Shown here: positions 40,194 through 49,306 of the stretch, in pieces | Numbering within the stretch: the first letter of the stretch is position 1 | Layout of the letters: every line of letters begins with the position of its first letter | NCBI RefSeq assembly: GCF_000520955.1 | Contig: NZ_JACC01000014.1 | Location: 1-64,000 of the forward strand | DNA: 64,000 nt | Source of the DNA: Aquimarina pacifica | GTDB taxonomy: Bacteria; Bacteroidota; Bacteroidia; Flavobacteriales; Flavobacteriaceae | Direction of reading: 5' to 3' | Notes under the pieces: model-generated | The model's database searches: none | The model's input: only the letters and a program-made list of their open reading frames with translations | Told to the model about the DNA's origin: nothing | Position numbers and translations under genes: made by a program

Positions 40194-42873
40194 AGCCGAG
40201 TTCTAATTTTAATTGTTGAATACAGTGTTCTATCGGACTTTTTATGTGGGAGCGTACCCGTTGCCAAAGCCCTTCAAAGGAGTCAATGATTTGATCCAAA
40301 ACACCCGCTTCTTTTCTTTGCGGTGCAATAGTCGTATTGGAAGGGTTGTGTCTTCTTCCACTGATAAGGACTAACATCAGTTTCGGAGTAGCGCCTTGTT
40401 TATTGTATAGCGTATATCCGTTTAGATTAATTATATCATCGACACGATAGTGCATATACAACCAGTTAAAGAAGGGACGATGCTTGGCGAATCGTCCCTG
40501 ATCGTCAAAATACACATGCCCCATAAGAAGAAGTGCTGCTTTGCCATTGTCTTTTAAGGTGTGTAATGCAATACCGGACATCAAATGTTCCAACCGCAGA
40601 CGGTTTTTGTCCAATCGACGGTACTTATTGAAATATTTCGCGACCATCCGTTTTTTATCAAAGGCATCCGCACTCCAACTGGCAAAAGGAGGATTGGTAA
40701 CCATAACCTCAAAAGACCGATCTAATTCCTCAGGGATCGGTGCAGCAGCATTAAAATGCGTACGGGTCTTAAAACCTTGATAGGCTAAAGAAGCGCTTCT
40801 GTTTTTATCTATTTCATTGACATGTGTTTTTTCCGGATTGGCGCCTAGTACTAATAGCCCATTCCCTGCACTGGGTTCAAATACAGAATTGGCATTTTTC
40901 ATATCGGTATACTCCGCAATAATAGCCGCAATGGGACAGGGGGTAGAATATTGTTTGTAAAGTTCCTTGCTACTATCAGAATACGCATATGTCGGTTGCA
41001 CCGTCTTCCAAAATTGAATCATGATCCTTAACCGATTTTCAAAAGAATCATCAGCATCGTAAAACATTTTATACCAGAGGAGCCAACTTAATTCTACAGC
41101 CTCCCAAAGCATTCCCATGTTTGGAACGCCCGCTTCTTCTTTGATCTTTTCGATTTGTTTTCGCGACAAACGTCGGGCTTGCATATAGTGATCTTGCATA
41201 ATAGCAATCACTTTACTCAGGTAGTCATTTGGGTTATTGGAGGGCAGCCGTAACGTTTCTGTATCACCAAAATGGTCTTCTATCACCATCTGAACAACCG
41301 TATTGAGGGGAATGCTTCGATGATTTTCGGTGAGATGTGTTCCAAAAATAGCATTTAGCACTTTTGATTTAAGCGCTTCTTGCCCAGACTTGGTAGGCTC
41401 ATGCCCCTGTGCGATTGCTTTTTTTTCAACGATAGCCCAAAGCTCATTTTTAAAGCGTTGCTGTTCTTTCGCTACTAAAGCTGTTACTTCCTTGATGTCG
41501 GATTGAAACCTCGCTATTTGCTCTTTTCTGGAAAGGATATTTTTTTTGTTTTTAAGTTCCTTTCGTTCTTCTAATGTAGCAATCTCCAGTTCCAGAATTC
41601 CAATCCGCTTTTGATACTCATTTTTAATGAGTTCTTTAAGGCGTACTTCCATATGCCGGAATCGAATGATACAATCCTTACTGGTCAAATGCCTTTTGAA
41701 CGCTTGCTCCGCAGTGAAGGAGGGCGTAAATCCATAGCTCAATAATTGTTCTCGGATTTCTTGCGGACTTGTTCCTTTTGCTAAAACAGGAGAAGGAATC
41801 AGGCTCGTATCCACTTCGGATTTATGCTGTAAATCGGAAGACTCAATACGATCAATCTCTTTCTTTTTATCAACGATTGTATCCGATGCACTCTTTTGAT
41901 CGACAACAGGTTTTTCCTCCGACGATGTAGCAGTATGCTCCGCTAAAGAAAGTCCTTGATCCTTGGCGAATATCTTGATCGCTTCTAACGCCTTTTGTAG
42001 TTTACTGTCTTTTATCTTCTGATTGGAAAGTATGTTATCCGGGTTTTCAAGGTGTTTGTTTGTCTGAAGTATGACATTTTCCAGAGCCAAGCCTAACGCT
42101 TCCAAGCGAGAGGATGCCAGCGCACTGGAATGACTAATGGGTTGGGAACTACCACTATGATCTCCAAATTCCTTGGATACTGAAGTAGCATATCGATACT
42201 GATCATTTTCATCACGCACGATACGAATTTCAACGCTGTACTGTGCCGATGCGGGGATCGGAATGTTGATCTGCTCTAACCGATCTCCTGCGAATGCTTT
42301 GGTATATACCCCAAAGGCATTGGTCAACACCTGTTCTTGTAGTAAGGTTTGTTCCGAAGGTCCCTTTTTTTCAAGGGGCACTAAAGGAGGAATTACCTGT
42401 CCTTTTGCCAAGAGTTGCCGAGCAGCTCTTTTCTGCAATCGAGGCGCAGCTTCTACGGACTTTAATTGCTCCTTATACACCTCTTTACCATATTGAAACG
42501 CAATGGCTTCTGCGATTTTCTTATATTGATCAAAAACAACAAAATTCTTTTTTTCAATACCACTGGAAGTGGCATAGGTAATGGTGACATAACTAAATTT
42601 ATTGTGTACAATATTGGCGACATCCGCAGTGTGTGAGGGTCGAATAGGAATATCGAGATACCTGCCGTTCTTTGCTAAACTTGCTTTTAAATCGAGTCCG
42701 AAAAATTGGTAAGCATCATGTTTTGGCGCATAAAATAACGCCAAATTCCTTGGGTGAAACCGAAACCCTAACGATTCCAAATAGTCCGACAAATCTTTAT
42801 GGGGCGTACTGTCAAAGTGCAGTTCCCATCGATTTAATTCGGGATGTAAGCGTATCTGTAAACGATTTTGCAT
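40180..42873 (-). CDS. N6-adenine DNA methyltransferase-domain protein
   Basis: 897 residues. The methyltransferase core lies at about residues 665-830. SAM-binding motif I is SVFEPSAGNGLLVLGANPEK, followed by HVNEIDKNRSASL, and catalytic motif IV is VMVTNPPFASWSADAF. Acidic HYRVDDIINLNGYTLYN follows, as in Eco57I/N-6 types. The first 600 residues contain coiled-coil regions and no nuclease motif that I can see. With the Strawberry-notch helicase this is the DarB-like pairing, split into separate genes. A role in methylating incoming element DNA (antirestriction) or in replication is inferred from such systems. Confidence 0.75.
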   Translation of the reverse strand: MQNRLQIRLHPELNRWELHFDSTPHKDLSDYLESLGFRFHPRNLALFYAPKHDAYQFFGLDLKASLAKNGRYLDIPIRPSHTADVANIVHNKFSYVTITYATSSGIEKKNFVVFDQYKKIAEAIAFQYGKEVYKEQLKSVEAAPRLQKRAARQLLAKGQVIPPLVPLEKKGPSEQTLLQEQVLTNAFGVYTKAFAGDRLEQINIPIPASAQYSVEIRIVRDENDQYRYATSVSKEFGDHSGSSQPISHSSALASSRLEALGLALENVILQTNKHLENPDNILSNQKIKDSKLQKALEAIKIFAKDQGLSLAEHTATSSEEKPVVDQKSASDTIVDKKKEIDRIESSDLQHKSEVDTSLIPSPVLAKGTSPQEIREQLLSYGFTPSFTAEQAFKRHLTSKDCIIRFRHMEVRLKELIKNEYQKRIGILELEIATLEERKELKNKKNILSRKEQIARFQSDIKEVTALVAKEQQRFKNELWAIVEKKAIAQGHEPTKSGQEALKSKVLNAIFGTHLTENHRSIPLNTVVQMVIEDHFGDTETLRLPSNNPNDYLSKVIAIMQDHYMQARRLSRKQIEKIKEEAGVPNMGMLWEAVELSWLLWYKMFYDADDSFENRLRIMIQFWKTVQPTYAYSDSSKELYKQYSTPCPIAAIIAEYTDMKNANSVFEPSAGNGLLVLGANPEKTHVNEIDKNRSASLAYQGFKTRTHFNAAAPIPEELDRSFEVMVTNPPFASWSADAFDKKRMVAKYFNKYRRLDKNRLRLEHLMSGIALHTLKDNGKAALLLMGHVYFDDQGRFAKHRPFFNWLYMHYRVDDIINLNGYTLYNKQGATPKLMLVLISGRRHNPSNTTIAPQRKEAGVLDQIIDSFEGLWQRVRSHIKSPIEHCIQQLKLELGYDIL

Positions 42874-43170
42874 GCGTATTCATTTTTGATTAGAACCCAA
42901 GACATACGTCTTTTTCTTAGATAAATACCCCGATAGTGTGGCTTGTTTGCTGGTAGATAATGGGTAGCCATCGGCTTTGGTGAAAAAGCAGTCGTACTGA
43001 CACAGGTATCGTACACTACCTGAGGAACTGCAATGTTCACGCGCCTTGTTACCACGATCAAAAAGTTCTTTGTTTAAAAGTCACTTTTTACTACACACCC
43101 ACCTGGGTTTTCTAAAAGTTTTGTTGTTATGGTGTCTGCTTATTGGAGCAATGAGCAAATTAGATGGGTA

Positions 43171-43194
43171 GGTTCTTCCTTTTCAAAAGTCACC
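43171..43194. repeat. 24-bp direct repeat, copy 1
   Basis: Begins GGTTCTTCCTTTTC and ends AAAGTCACC. Copy 2 at 43267-43290 differs at one position, and a diverged third copy lies at about 43065-43086. The spacing of copies 1 and 2 is 96 bp. Possible operator or iteron set before the replication operon. Confidence 0.6.
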
Positions 43195-43266
43195 CATACC
43201 GTTGTGAGATGAATAAGCAAGTCGTAACGGTGAATATCTCAGGACTCTTTGGAGATGTAGTGTGTT

Positions 43267-43290
43267 GGTTCTTCCTTTTCGAAAGTCACC
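43267..43290. repeat. 24-bp direct repeat, copy 2
   Basis: Same block as at 43171 with one difference in the centre (TTTCGAAAG instead of TTTCAAAAG), which makes the middle palindromic. Confidence 0.6.
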
Positions 43291-43570
43291 AGAGCCCGTA
43301 TTATTGTATACTACAGAAGGGGTATCCCTAATTTTTGGTGTGTCTACCTGAAAAAAAGCAATCTAATTTCTGTAAATGATATCGTAAATGTACTACTATT
43401 TTTGGTACTTTTTAAAGGTAGATCCATCTAAAAAGGTACGTAATCGTATCGCGTATCAACACTACAAATATTTGAAATTAAGAACAATACACTACGTATT
43501 ATTGAGTGTATGGGGTATTTGAAATAGGTACGAAATTAGATGAATATACCTATAGATCGAAATAGGGATA

Positions 43571-43912
43571 CTAAGAAGCCATCATATATCCATGATCCGT
43601 AATGACCAGAGAATTAATAATACCGTTTTCTCCCACTTCCCAAGTACGTTGTTCTACCATCCAATAATGTTCTTTCTCTATCCATTCAAATACATTATAG
43701 GTGCGATCATTATAGGTAAACAGTTCCGAAGGATCGAACATAACATCTTTTAGGTCTACTAGCACATTGGTGCCCATAAATTTGGAGAGCTTCACAAAAT
43801 CATTTACACTGGGTAAATCGGGGTAATTCCATTCAAGATTTTCGATACGACGCTCGCCTGAGTCGTACCACGGTGTCTCACCCCATTGGATTGTGACATT
43901 GATTTTCCTCAT
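43571..43912 (-). CDS. 113-aa soluble protein, unknown
   Basis: MRKINVTIQWGETPWYDSGE onward, Trp-rich and acidic, mixed alpha/beta (VLVDLKDVMFDPSELFTYND). No membrane segment. It stands alone with about 360 bp upstream. No family recognised. Confidence 0.5.
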   Translation of the reverse strand: MRKINVTIQWGETPWYDSGERRIENLEWNYPDLPSVNDFVKLSKFMGTNVLVDLKDVMFDPSELFTYNDRTYNVFEWIEKEHYWMVEQRTWEVGENGIINSLVITDHGYMMAS

Positions 43913-44020
43913 AAATTGGTTTAAATTTCTAGTTCATTCGTGATGTTTTTTAATATAGGGGTATGCAATTAATTGAATGCTATTGTACAGGGTGTGTTTC
44001 TGTGCTAAAATACATTATTG

Positions 44021-44043
44021 AAACCGTATTTTATGTACGGTTT
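44021..44043. repeat. Inverted repeat, possible operator
   Basis: AAACCGTA, seven bases, TACGGTTT; a further AACCGTA follows at 44044. It lies in a gene-free stretch (43913-44271) where the only ORFs have unlikely composition. Its ACCGTA half recurs near 48205 and 51882. Confidence 0.5.
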
Positions 44044-44271
44044 AACCGTAAATGTTGTTTGAAACGACCATCCATTGATCAATACATTGATATTCATTTT
44101 GTTATAAATACAAATTTTCCTGTTTTTTTATGGGGATTTCAATTATTTAAAAAAAAATTCAGGAAAAATTTTAGGGATAGGTATTTTTTCATTGCTTAAC
44201 TGTATAGTCAATAAATTATTGTATTCTTTTTCAAAAAATTACCTGTTTTAGGGGATTCATCTTGAAAAGGG

Positions 44272-45441
44272 TTATATAAAGACCTCTGCAAAGTAGTTTT
44301 TTTGTTCCTCTGTAAAACTATGAAATTCCCAGACCATTTTTGCCGCAGCTTCTCCTATTCGTTTTCGCTCCTCGGGTTTTTCAATATAGCGGCTGACCGC
44401 AGTCTCCCATTCCGTATCCGTATGGGCTAACACCCCTGTTTTGTTGTCTTCTATCACCTCGCTGTAGATGGAATCTTTAGCAGCCACTACAGGAATTCCG
44501 AGGGAGGCTGCTTCCAGATATGTTCGTTCCGATTGAAATGTATTGATGATACGGGATTGCAGAGGCAATAAAAGGATATCCAACTGTAGATCCACTAATT
44601 TTTGAAAATAGTGCATAATACCCACCTCTTTATGATATTCTATCGGGAGCCCTTCGAAAGGTTGGGTTCCATCACTCAATACACCATCCCATCCATAGAC
44701 CACAAAAACAAGGGTGTCCTGATAAGTGGTGTGAATATGTTGTAACACAGGCAAGATACGGAGCATATCCGATGCCGTTCGTAAATTTCCTAATAAACCA
44801 ATACGTACTGCGTGTGTATTTTCTGATTCAGGATAGACCAAGCCTTCGTATCCCAGATACGAGATGAGTAACGGAAGCATGACCAAAGAAGGAGTGAGCA
44901 CCCCAAACTTTTTTTTGAGTGCTCGCTCATAGGCATCTAATATCCTTTCATTGTGAGACACAATAAGATCCGCATGATTCATGTTTTCCTCTAAATAAGT
45001 CAACATTTGAGGCGTGATTTTCTTTTTTAACGGATCATCGGTATCCAAATAATGAAAGACTTGCCGAATAAACATGACAATCTCAAGATCTGGATTGATA
45101 GTTTTAAGTGCCTTAAAAAAGTAGCTACACCGTTCAGTAATTTCAGGGAAAATTACATAGTCTGCCCATAATATCCATGAATCCAATAATGGGAATTTCG
45201 GAAGATCAAACGGCAGCGTAAAATTTTCCTTGGTGATCTCAAGCAAATGTATTGAAAATCGAGGATCGGTTGTCAATTCTAAATAAGGTAAGAACATACT
45301 ATAATAGTCTGTAACATTTATTTTGGGAGCTATAAATAATAAATGAACGCTGGTATCCATCTCTTTGGAGGAAGCATTTAGAATCTGCGTTGCTGTGGTT
45401 GGATTCAAATTATCTTTTACAAGTTTTTCTAAAATTTGCAT
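44272..45441 (-). CDS. GT4-like glycosyltransferase
   Basis: 389 residues. The second half follows the GT-B pattern: VRIGLLGNLRTASDMLRILP, VFVVYGWDGVLSDG, then FQSERTYLEAASLGIPVVAA and SEVIEDNKTGVLAHTDTEWE (the E-x(7)-E region of GT4 enzymes). The N-terminal half (LLFIAPKINVTDYYSMFLPY) is a Rossmann-like acceptor domain. No membrane segment or signal peptide. Within an integrated element it could glycosylate DNA, a virion protein or a host surface polymer. No sugar-synthesis genes accompany it, so it would use host nucleotide sugars. Confidence 0.65.
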   Translation of the reverse strand: MQILEKLVKDNLNPTTATQILNASSKEMDTSVHLLFIAPKINVTDYYSMFLPYLELTTDPRFSIHLLEITKENFTLPFDLPKFPLLDSWILWADYVIFPEITERCSYFFKALKTINPDLEIVMFIRQVFHYLDTDDPLKKKITPQMLTYLEENMNHADLIVSHNERILDAYERALKKKFGVLTPSLVMLPLLISYLGYEGLVYPESENTHAVRIGLLGNLRTASDMLRILPVLQHIHTTYQDTLVFVVYGWDGVLSDGTQPFEGLPIEYHKEVGIMHYFQKLVDLQLDILLLPLQSRIINTFQSERTYLEAASLGIPVVAAKDSIYSEVIEDNKTGVLAHTDTEWETAVSRYIEKPEERKRIGEAAAKMVWEFHSFTEEQKNYFAEVFI

Positions 45442-45502
45442 ACTGTGCTATAGGTGTTTGTAAATAAAGTGTTTAAAATGTGTGTATTACAGGTGTTTCT
45501 TA

Positions 45503-45784
45503 TCAAATAGACACTTGCCGTCCACGTATGTATTTCGCGATAAGTGTGTCTGAGGCTCTATGATACACCAAGACAGTTCGTGCCGTAACTCCCCATTCTT
45601 CAATCATTTTCTGATAATTGGTCATCCCAATGGAAGGGTGATAGTTGTGCTTGGCATAAGAAGAAGACCATTCCCGTGAATAGAAGGTTCTTTTTCGACC
45701 ATCCTGAAAATATACACGCATGACATAGTTGGAATCACGAATCAATTTATAATGACCATAGTCCTTTTTTTTTGGGGTACTCAT
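45503..45784 (-). CDS. Basic 93-aa protein
   Basis: Start at the ATG at 45784 (MSTPKKKDYGHYKLIRDSNY), chosen because it overlaps the TGA of the upstream gene (ATGA); a longer in-frame start lies inside that gene. Basic, Tyr-rich (SREWSSSYAKHNYHPSIGMT). May bind nucleic acid. No family recognised. Confidence 0.5.
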   Translation of the reverse strand: MSTPKKKDYGHYKLIRDSNYVMRVYFQDGRKRTFYSREWSSSYAKHNYHPSIGMTNYQKMIEEWGVTARTVLVYHRASDTLIAKYIRGRQVSI

Positions 45785-46257
45785 TGTGTAAAATGCTGTA
45801 TTAATACGCGTAATGGAATGACTGCAACACATTGGGTCTGATAGCATCCTTGTATGGTCACGCTATTATGTTCTACAGAGATACAGATGTGCAGGGAAGC
45901 GATTGGAATGTGATGCTCCTGAGCAAAGGAAGTAAAGAAGGAGTGAATTCCATTTTTTACTTTGTCTTCAACTCCCGGAAGCGGATGGCTGTTGGTAAAC
46001 AAAAGAATCAATTCCCGCATAGGGATCTCTCTAAATATACATCCTTGGTTGTAGATTCTTGCATGGATTTCATATTCAGAGGTAAAAATGCGTACCAGAA
46101 TTTTTTCTTTATTCCAATGCATCGTTTTTGAAAGTTGTTCGAAATACCCTAAAATATTGGTGGTCGTTGTTTTCTCATATCCAAAAACATCTACGTGAAG
46201 GGTTTGGATGGCTTCTTTGATTTTTTGTCCTAATACCGGACGTTTTTTACGTTGCAT
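45781..46257 (-). CDS. 158-aa soluble protein, unknown
   Basis: Mixed alpha/beta (LHVDVFGYEKTTTTNILGYF, then ILVRIFTSEYEIHARIYNQG). Overlaps the next gene by 4 bp and follows the winged-helix protein gene by 20 bp, so probably one operon with it. No family recognised. Confidence 0.45.
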   Translation of the reverse strand: MQRKKRPVLGQKIKEAIQTLHVDVFGYEKTTTTNILGYFEQLSKTMHWNKEKILVRIFTSEYEIHARIYNQGCIFREIPMRELILLFTNSHPLPGVEDKVKNGIHSFFTSFAQEHHIPIASLHICISVEHNSVTIQGCYQTQCVAVIPLRVLIQHFTQ

Positions 46258-46277
46258 ACTGTGAATGATTTTCTAAA

Positions 46278-47549
46278 TTAATGATGTAATATGTGATATA
46301 CGGCTTTTGAAAATTGCTCCGTATATATTGGGTTCTGGAGCTGTTCAATGCGTTTTTTGCATTCCAATAGTACTTGAATTCGGGGTCTTGCAACTCCGGT
46401 GTCTAGTCGTTCATTTCGTTTGAACTTTTGAATTTGAGCATGTACAATGCGCTGAATGGCTACTGATTTTCGATGTTTTTTTTCTAGGGTATACCACTTT
46501 TTTGTGCCTCTAAAACCTGTTAGATTTTGTATATCGAAATAGATATGGGGTAGCGGAATAAATCTTTTTTCAGGGCATTTGCCAACATATTTTGCGGCCA
46601 GTAGTATCCGCTCTTTATATTCCTCATGTGCTTTTTTAAGGGATGTTGTGGCTACAGTATTGTACCACCCATAGAGCAATTGCGTAGCGATGGTGTGTTG
46701 ATAGGGTGTCAGAAAGGTATCTTTATAGAGTTTTTTTCGCGCAAAATCCCACAGCTGATCTGCGTACGAACGCATGAAAGTATGGCGAGCAGACGTATCA
46801 GAGCAGGTTGATGCTTTGATACAAGGTATTTTGGAAGGCACTTTAATGTGCGCATTCCCCTCAATGTGCCTGCTCACCTCTTTCAATTGTGTACTATCAA
46901 GCGACGTATCGCACCTTTGAAGGTCTTTCAATTGTGTGTATCCTGCAAAATTACTGGAAGTCGTTTGCGGTAGCAAACTCCTTTGTTTTTTTGAAGTCTT
47001 AGGATGAAATCTTTCATTTTTGATGATGGGCTGTTGAGACTTATCAACAGCTATTAGTATATTATTTTTACTTTTAGCTAAGTTTCTAGCATCTTTAGGT
47101 GGACACTTTGACACTTTACTTTTTTTAAACATCTGATTTACAGTGTTTAAAAATTTAGAGGCTGCTTCCTCATTTTTCGGAGTTATTAACCCATTTATAC
47201 ACAATATATCAGGGTTTATCCACAGGTCAAAATTACGCTCTCGACCTCGAAATATCTTTTTGATAATAACCCCTGCTTCTTGCAATCGACACAGATGTCT
47301 TCGAATTGTACGTTCACTTAATTGGGTCAGTTTGGCCAGATACGGGTTATTAATCCGCAGCTGTGGAATGGTATCACGAGTCATTTTAGAGGCCTTGTGA
47401 TGAAAGTTCTTTTTTCCATATACCCGGATGAGCTCTTTAGCAGTTAATAAGTGCGCTCCTCGGATTTTATGCGCCTTATCGACGCTTTTATTATAATTTG
47501 AAATGTAGGTGTCCAAAGAAAGAAGGGACACAGAATAATCGATAAACAT
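46278..47549 (-). CDS. Winged-helix protein, possible replication initiator or regulator
   Basis: 423 residues. Residues 60-105 hold a clear winged HTH (NPYLAKLTQLSERTIRRHLC, then RLQEAGVIIKKIFRGRERNF with a basic wing). A disordered Ser/Lys-rich middle follows, then a helical basic C-terminal domain (CPEKRFIPLPHIYFDIQNL, then RKSVAIQRIVHAQIQKFKRN). Plasmid and phage initiators in Bacteroidota often have such a start, but no Rep catalytic motif is visible. A transcription regulator is the alternative. Confidence 0.5.
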   Translation of the reverse strand: MFIDYSVSLLSLDTYISNYNKSVDKAHKIRGAHLLTAKELIRVYGKKNFHHKASKMTRDTIPQLRINNPYLAKLTQLSERTIRRHLCRLQEAGVIIKKIFRGRERNFDLWINPDILCINGLITPKNEEAASKFLNTVNQMFKKSKVSKCPPKDARNLAKSKNNILIAVDKSQQPIIKNERFHPKTSKKQRSLLPQTTSSNFAGYTQLKDLQRCDTSLDSTQLKEVSRHIEGNAHIKVPSKIPCIKASTCSDTSARHTFMRSYADQLWDFARKKLYKDTFLTPYQHTIATQLLYGWYNTVATTSLKKAHEEYKERILLAAKYVGKCPEKRFIPLPHIYFDIQNLTGFRGTKKWYTLEKKHRKSVAIQRIVHAQIQKFKRNERLDTGVARPRIQVLLECKKRIEQLQNPIYTEQFSKAVYHILHH

Positions 47550-47628
47550 ATACTGTTCGTTTTTTGATGATGAAAAAAATGAGGGGTGTAATTTGTATCA
47601 GGAGTGATGAGTTCCTGTGAGACCAATG

Positions 47629-47787
47629 TTAGACAGGAGCTTGTTCTCCGGAAACATGAAAAATATACACGCTATGAACGGGTATGGAAGGAGGTTGTTT
47701 TTTAATAGATTGATGCTGGTCTATAGTGCTTTTAATAGTGGCAAGGACTTCTTTTGCCCGGGTTGTTTTTATAACAGTGAGTTTCAT
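47629..47787 (-). CDS. 52-aa small protein
   Basis: MKLTVIKTTRAKEVLATIKS, then TIDQHQSIKKQPPSIPVHSV and YIFHVSGEQAPV. Start at 47787 chosen since the longer frame reaches into the regulator gene upstream with unlikely residues. Unknown function; placed between the winged-helix gene and the small regulator gene. Confidence 0.4.
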   Translation of the reverse strand: MKLTVIKTTRAKEVLATIKSTIDQHQSIKKQPPSIPVHSVYIFHVSGEQAPV

Positions 47788-47845
47788 TTGATGATACGTG
47801 AGAATAAGGTGAATAAAAAGGATGTAATCGATGGATGAAAAAGTG

Positions 47846-48100
47846 CTATGGTGTTTTAGATTCAATGATACTATGGTATTTCTCCTCGATGGACCGCGCA
47901 TCGGTATCAAACTGCTGTATGATATCCAGTGCGGCATTAAAAAGAAGTGCCTGATTCTCTTCTTTTATTGACTTCCCAATTAAAAATCGGTATACCGTAG
48001 TCCGGGATAAGCCTGTTTTCTTTTGTAATTTGATAGAAGGTTCGGGTACATTTTTCTTGAGTACCTCAATGGTTTTGGTGATGTGTTCTTTACTTGGCAT
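47846..48100 (-). CDS. Small HTH regulator
   Basis: 84 residues from the ATG at 48100 (MPSKEHITKTIEVLKKNVPE). The sequence SIKLQKKTGLSRTTVYRFLIGKSIKEENQA is a compact HTH of the Cro/TetR-like kind, followed by a short dimerisation helix. It is divergent from 48475-49152; the palindromes between them (48187-48224) are candidate operators. Confidence 0.6.
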   Translation of the reverse strand: MPSKEHITKTIEVLKKNVPEPSIKLQKKTGLSRTTVYRFLIGKSIKEENQALLFNAALDIIQQFDTDARSIEEKYHSIIESKTP

Positions 48101-48186
48101 AATTTTCCAATACTTTAATTTTATTAATTTTTCATACGAAATAGATATCCCCATATCTATTTGCATGCTTTAAAACAAACATAAAT

Positions 48187-48224
48187 AAGGTTTAACCTTT
48201 GTTATTTTACGGTATTCCGTAAAA
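48187..48224. promoter_or_regulatory. Palindromic operators between divergent regulators
   Basis: AAGGT-TTA-ACCTT at 48187-48199 and TTTTACGG-TATT-CCGTAAAA at 48205-48224 are perfect inverted repeats. They lie in the 375-bp divergent region (48101-48474) that also has three GAAAC blocks at 48282, 48292 and 48303. No gene is supported there. Confidence 0.6.
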
Positions 48225-48474
48225 AAAGTAGGTGCAACCATACTTAGTTCTGTTTTTTTTAACTACTTTTGAATCAGTTCTGAAACATGTTGAAACGTTA
48301 TAGAAACATCTGATAAACAGATATTTGATAACATTTACAAGTCAAAACTAAGTAAAATAATTTTAACTTTAAGCTATTTATTTTCATTTATTGCTTAAAA
48401 AATAAGTAATTTTACTGTAATTTATTGATACACAATAATTAATAGTTGCTAATAAAATTAAACTCCTACCCTTA

Positions 48475-49152
48475 ATGAAAAGCAATCCTATATTAGAATG
48501 TATCGATCGGCAGCTTATTAGAGCGATTGATATCATTCGGGAAACGCATAGAAAACACAAAATAAAACCGCCTACTGATTCCAGTATAGGACGGATCATT
48601 TACACCAATAATTATCATGTGGTCTTGCAAGTGCGAGAAGGTAAAAAACACATTCCACATTTGGCAGTGGTTGCCTTTGCCAAACACTACCAAATCGATA
48701 TGAATTATTTTTATAATGAAGATTTAGTATTTCATTTCGATCTGGAAGATGGCATGCCCTTAAGTACCGTCGGGCAAAAAAGCAGAGAACCCCTACGCCA
48801 ACATATAGAAAAGAAACTCACTGCCTACATAGAAACCCTAGCGGATCATGGGGTGGTGCTCGATGATAAAAGTAGGCAACAACTGTTTTCAGGCAAAGAT
48901 GAACTTATCAAAGTCCTTGAGGGGTTTATGATCAAGGATGCAAGAAAGATTCTCAATAACTGGTGTGATGTCCTCTTTGATTGTCTGAAAGGACAACATA
49001 ACGCCTTTCCTGATGATAGGCAAAAAACGGAGATGCCACCCACTAATGTTGCATTATACGAATCGATTATTGAGGCAAACCGAATCGCAATTGAGGCGAA
49101 AGCTGCGGAGATTGAAACCTTAAAAAAGTACATTGCTCATCTGGAAAAATGA
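48475..49152 (+). CDS. XRE-like regulator with C-terminal coiled coil
   Basis: 225 residues. The first 90 residues read like a phage-type HTH regulator (CIDRQLIRAIDIIRETHRKH, then PPTDSSIGRIIYTNNYHVVL, then PHLAVVAFAKHYQIDMNYFY, a typical XRE end with the Y-x(3)-DMNYF pattern). The C-terminal 30 residues are a coiled coil (ANRIAIEAKAAEIETLKKYI), as in many Bacteroidota repressors. Together with the divergent small regulator it should form the switch of the element. Confidence 0.6.
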   Translation: MKSNPILECIDRQLIRAIDIIRETHRKHKIKPPTDSSIGRIIYTNNYHVVLQVREGKKHIPHLAVVAFAKHYQIDMNYFYNEDLVFHFDLEDGMPLSTVGQKSREPLRQHIEKKLTAYIETLADHGVVLDDKSRQQLFSGKDELIKVLEGFMIKDARKILNNWCDVLFDCLKGQHNAFPDDRQKTEMPPTNVALYESIIEANRIAIEAKAAEIETLKKYIAHLEK

Positions 49153-49269
49153 GAAACGCAGTACATAACACACTATAATATAGAGCGCTCCAATAAAAAT
49201 AAGAGCGCTTCTTTTTAGGGATACTTATTAAAAACAACGTTAAATTACCGATAGCGAATTAAAATTATT

Positions 49270-49277
49270 TATATTTG
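49270..49277 (+). promoter_or_regulatory. -7 element of a Bacteroidota promoter
   Basis: TATATTTG matches TAnnTTTG and lies 37 bp before the MerR-like gene. No good -33 TTG is seen. Confidence 0.4.
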
Positions 49278-49306
49278 AACCTATATTAATCAATATATTT
49301 TCAGAT

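Larger units (their letters stand above)
42874..43570 (-). promoter_or_regulatory. Regulatory region upstream of the replication operon
   Basis: About 700 bp with no convincing gene; the one ORF at 42834-43061 overlaps the methyltransferase start and has implausible composition. It contains the repeated blocks at 43171 and 43267, and further AT-rich stretches near 43380-43540. I expect the main promoter of the 28-43 kb operon here, but could not assign a clear -7 element. Confidence 0.35.

Noticed and set aside
42834-43061. 75-aa minus-strand ORF
   Set aside because: Overlaps the methyltransferase start out of frame and has an implausible composition; treated as a shadow.
43963-44199. 78-aa plus-strand ORF
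   Set aside because: Contains the inverted repeat at 44021 and has Cys/Phe-rich random composition.
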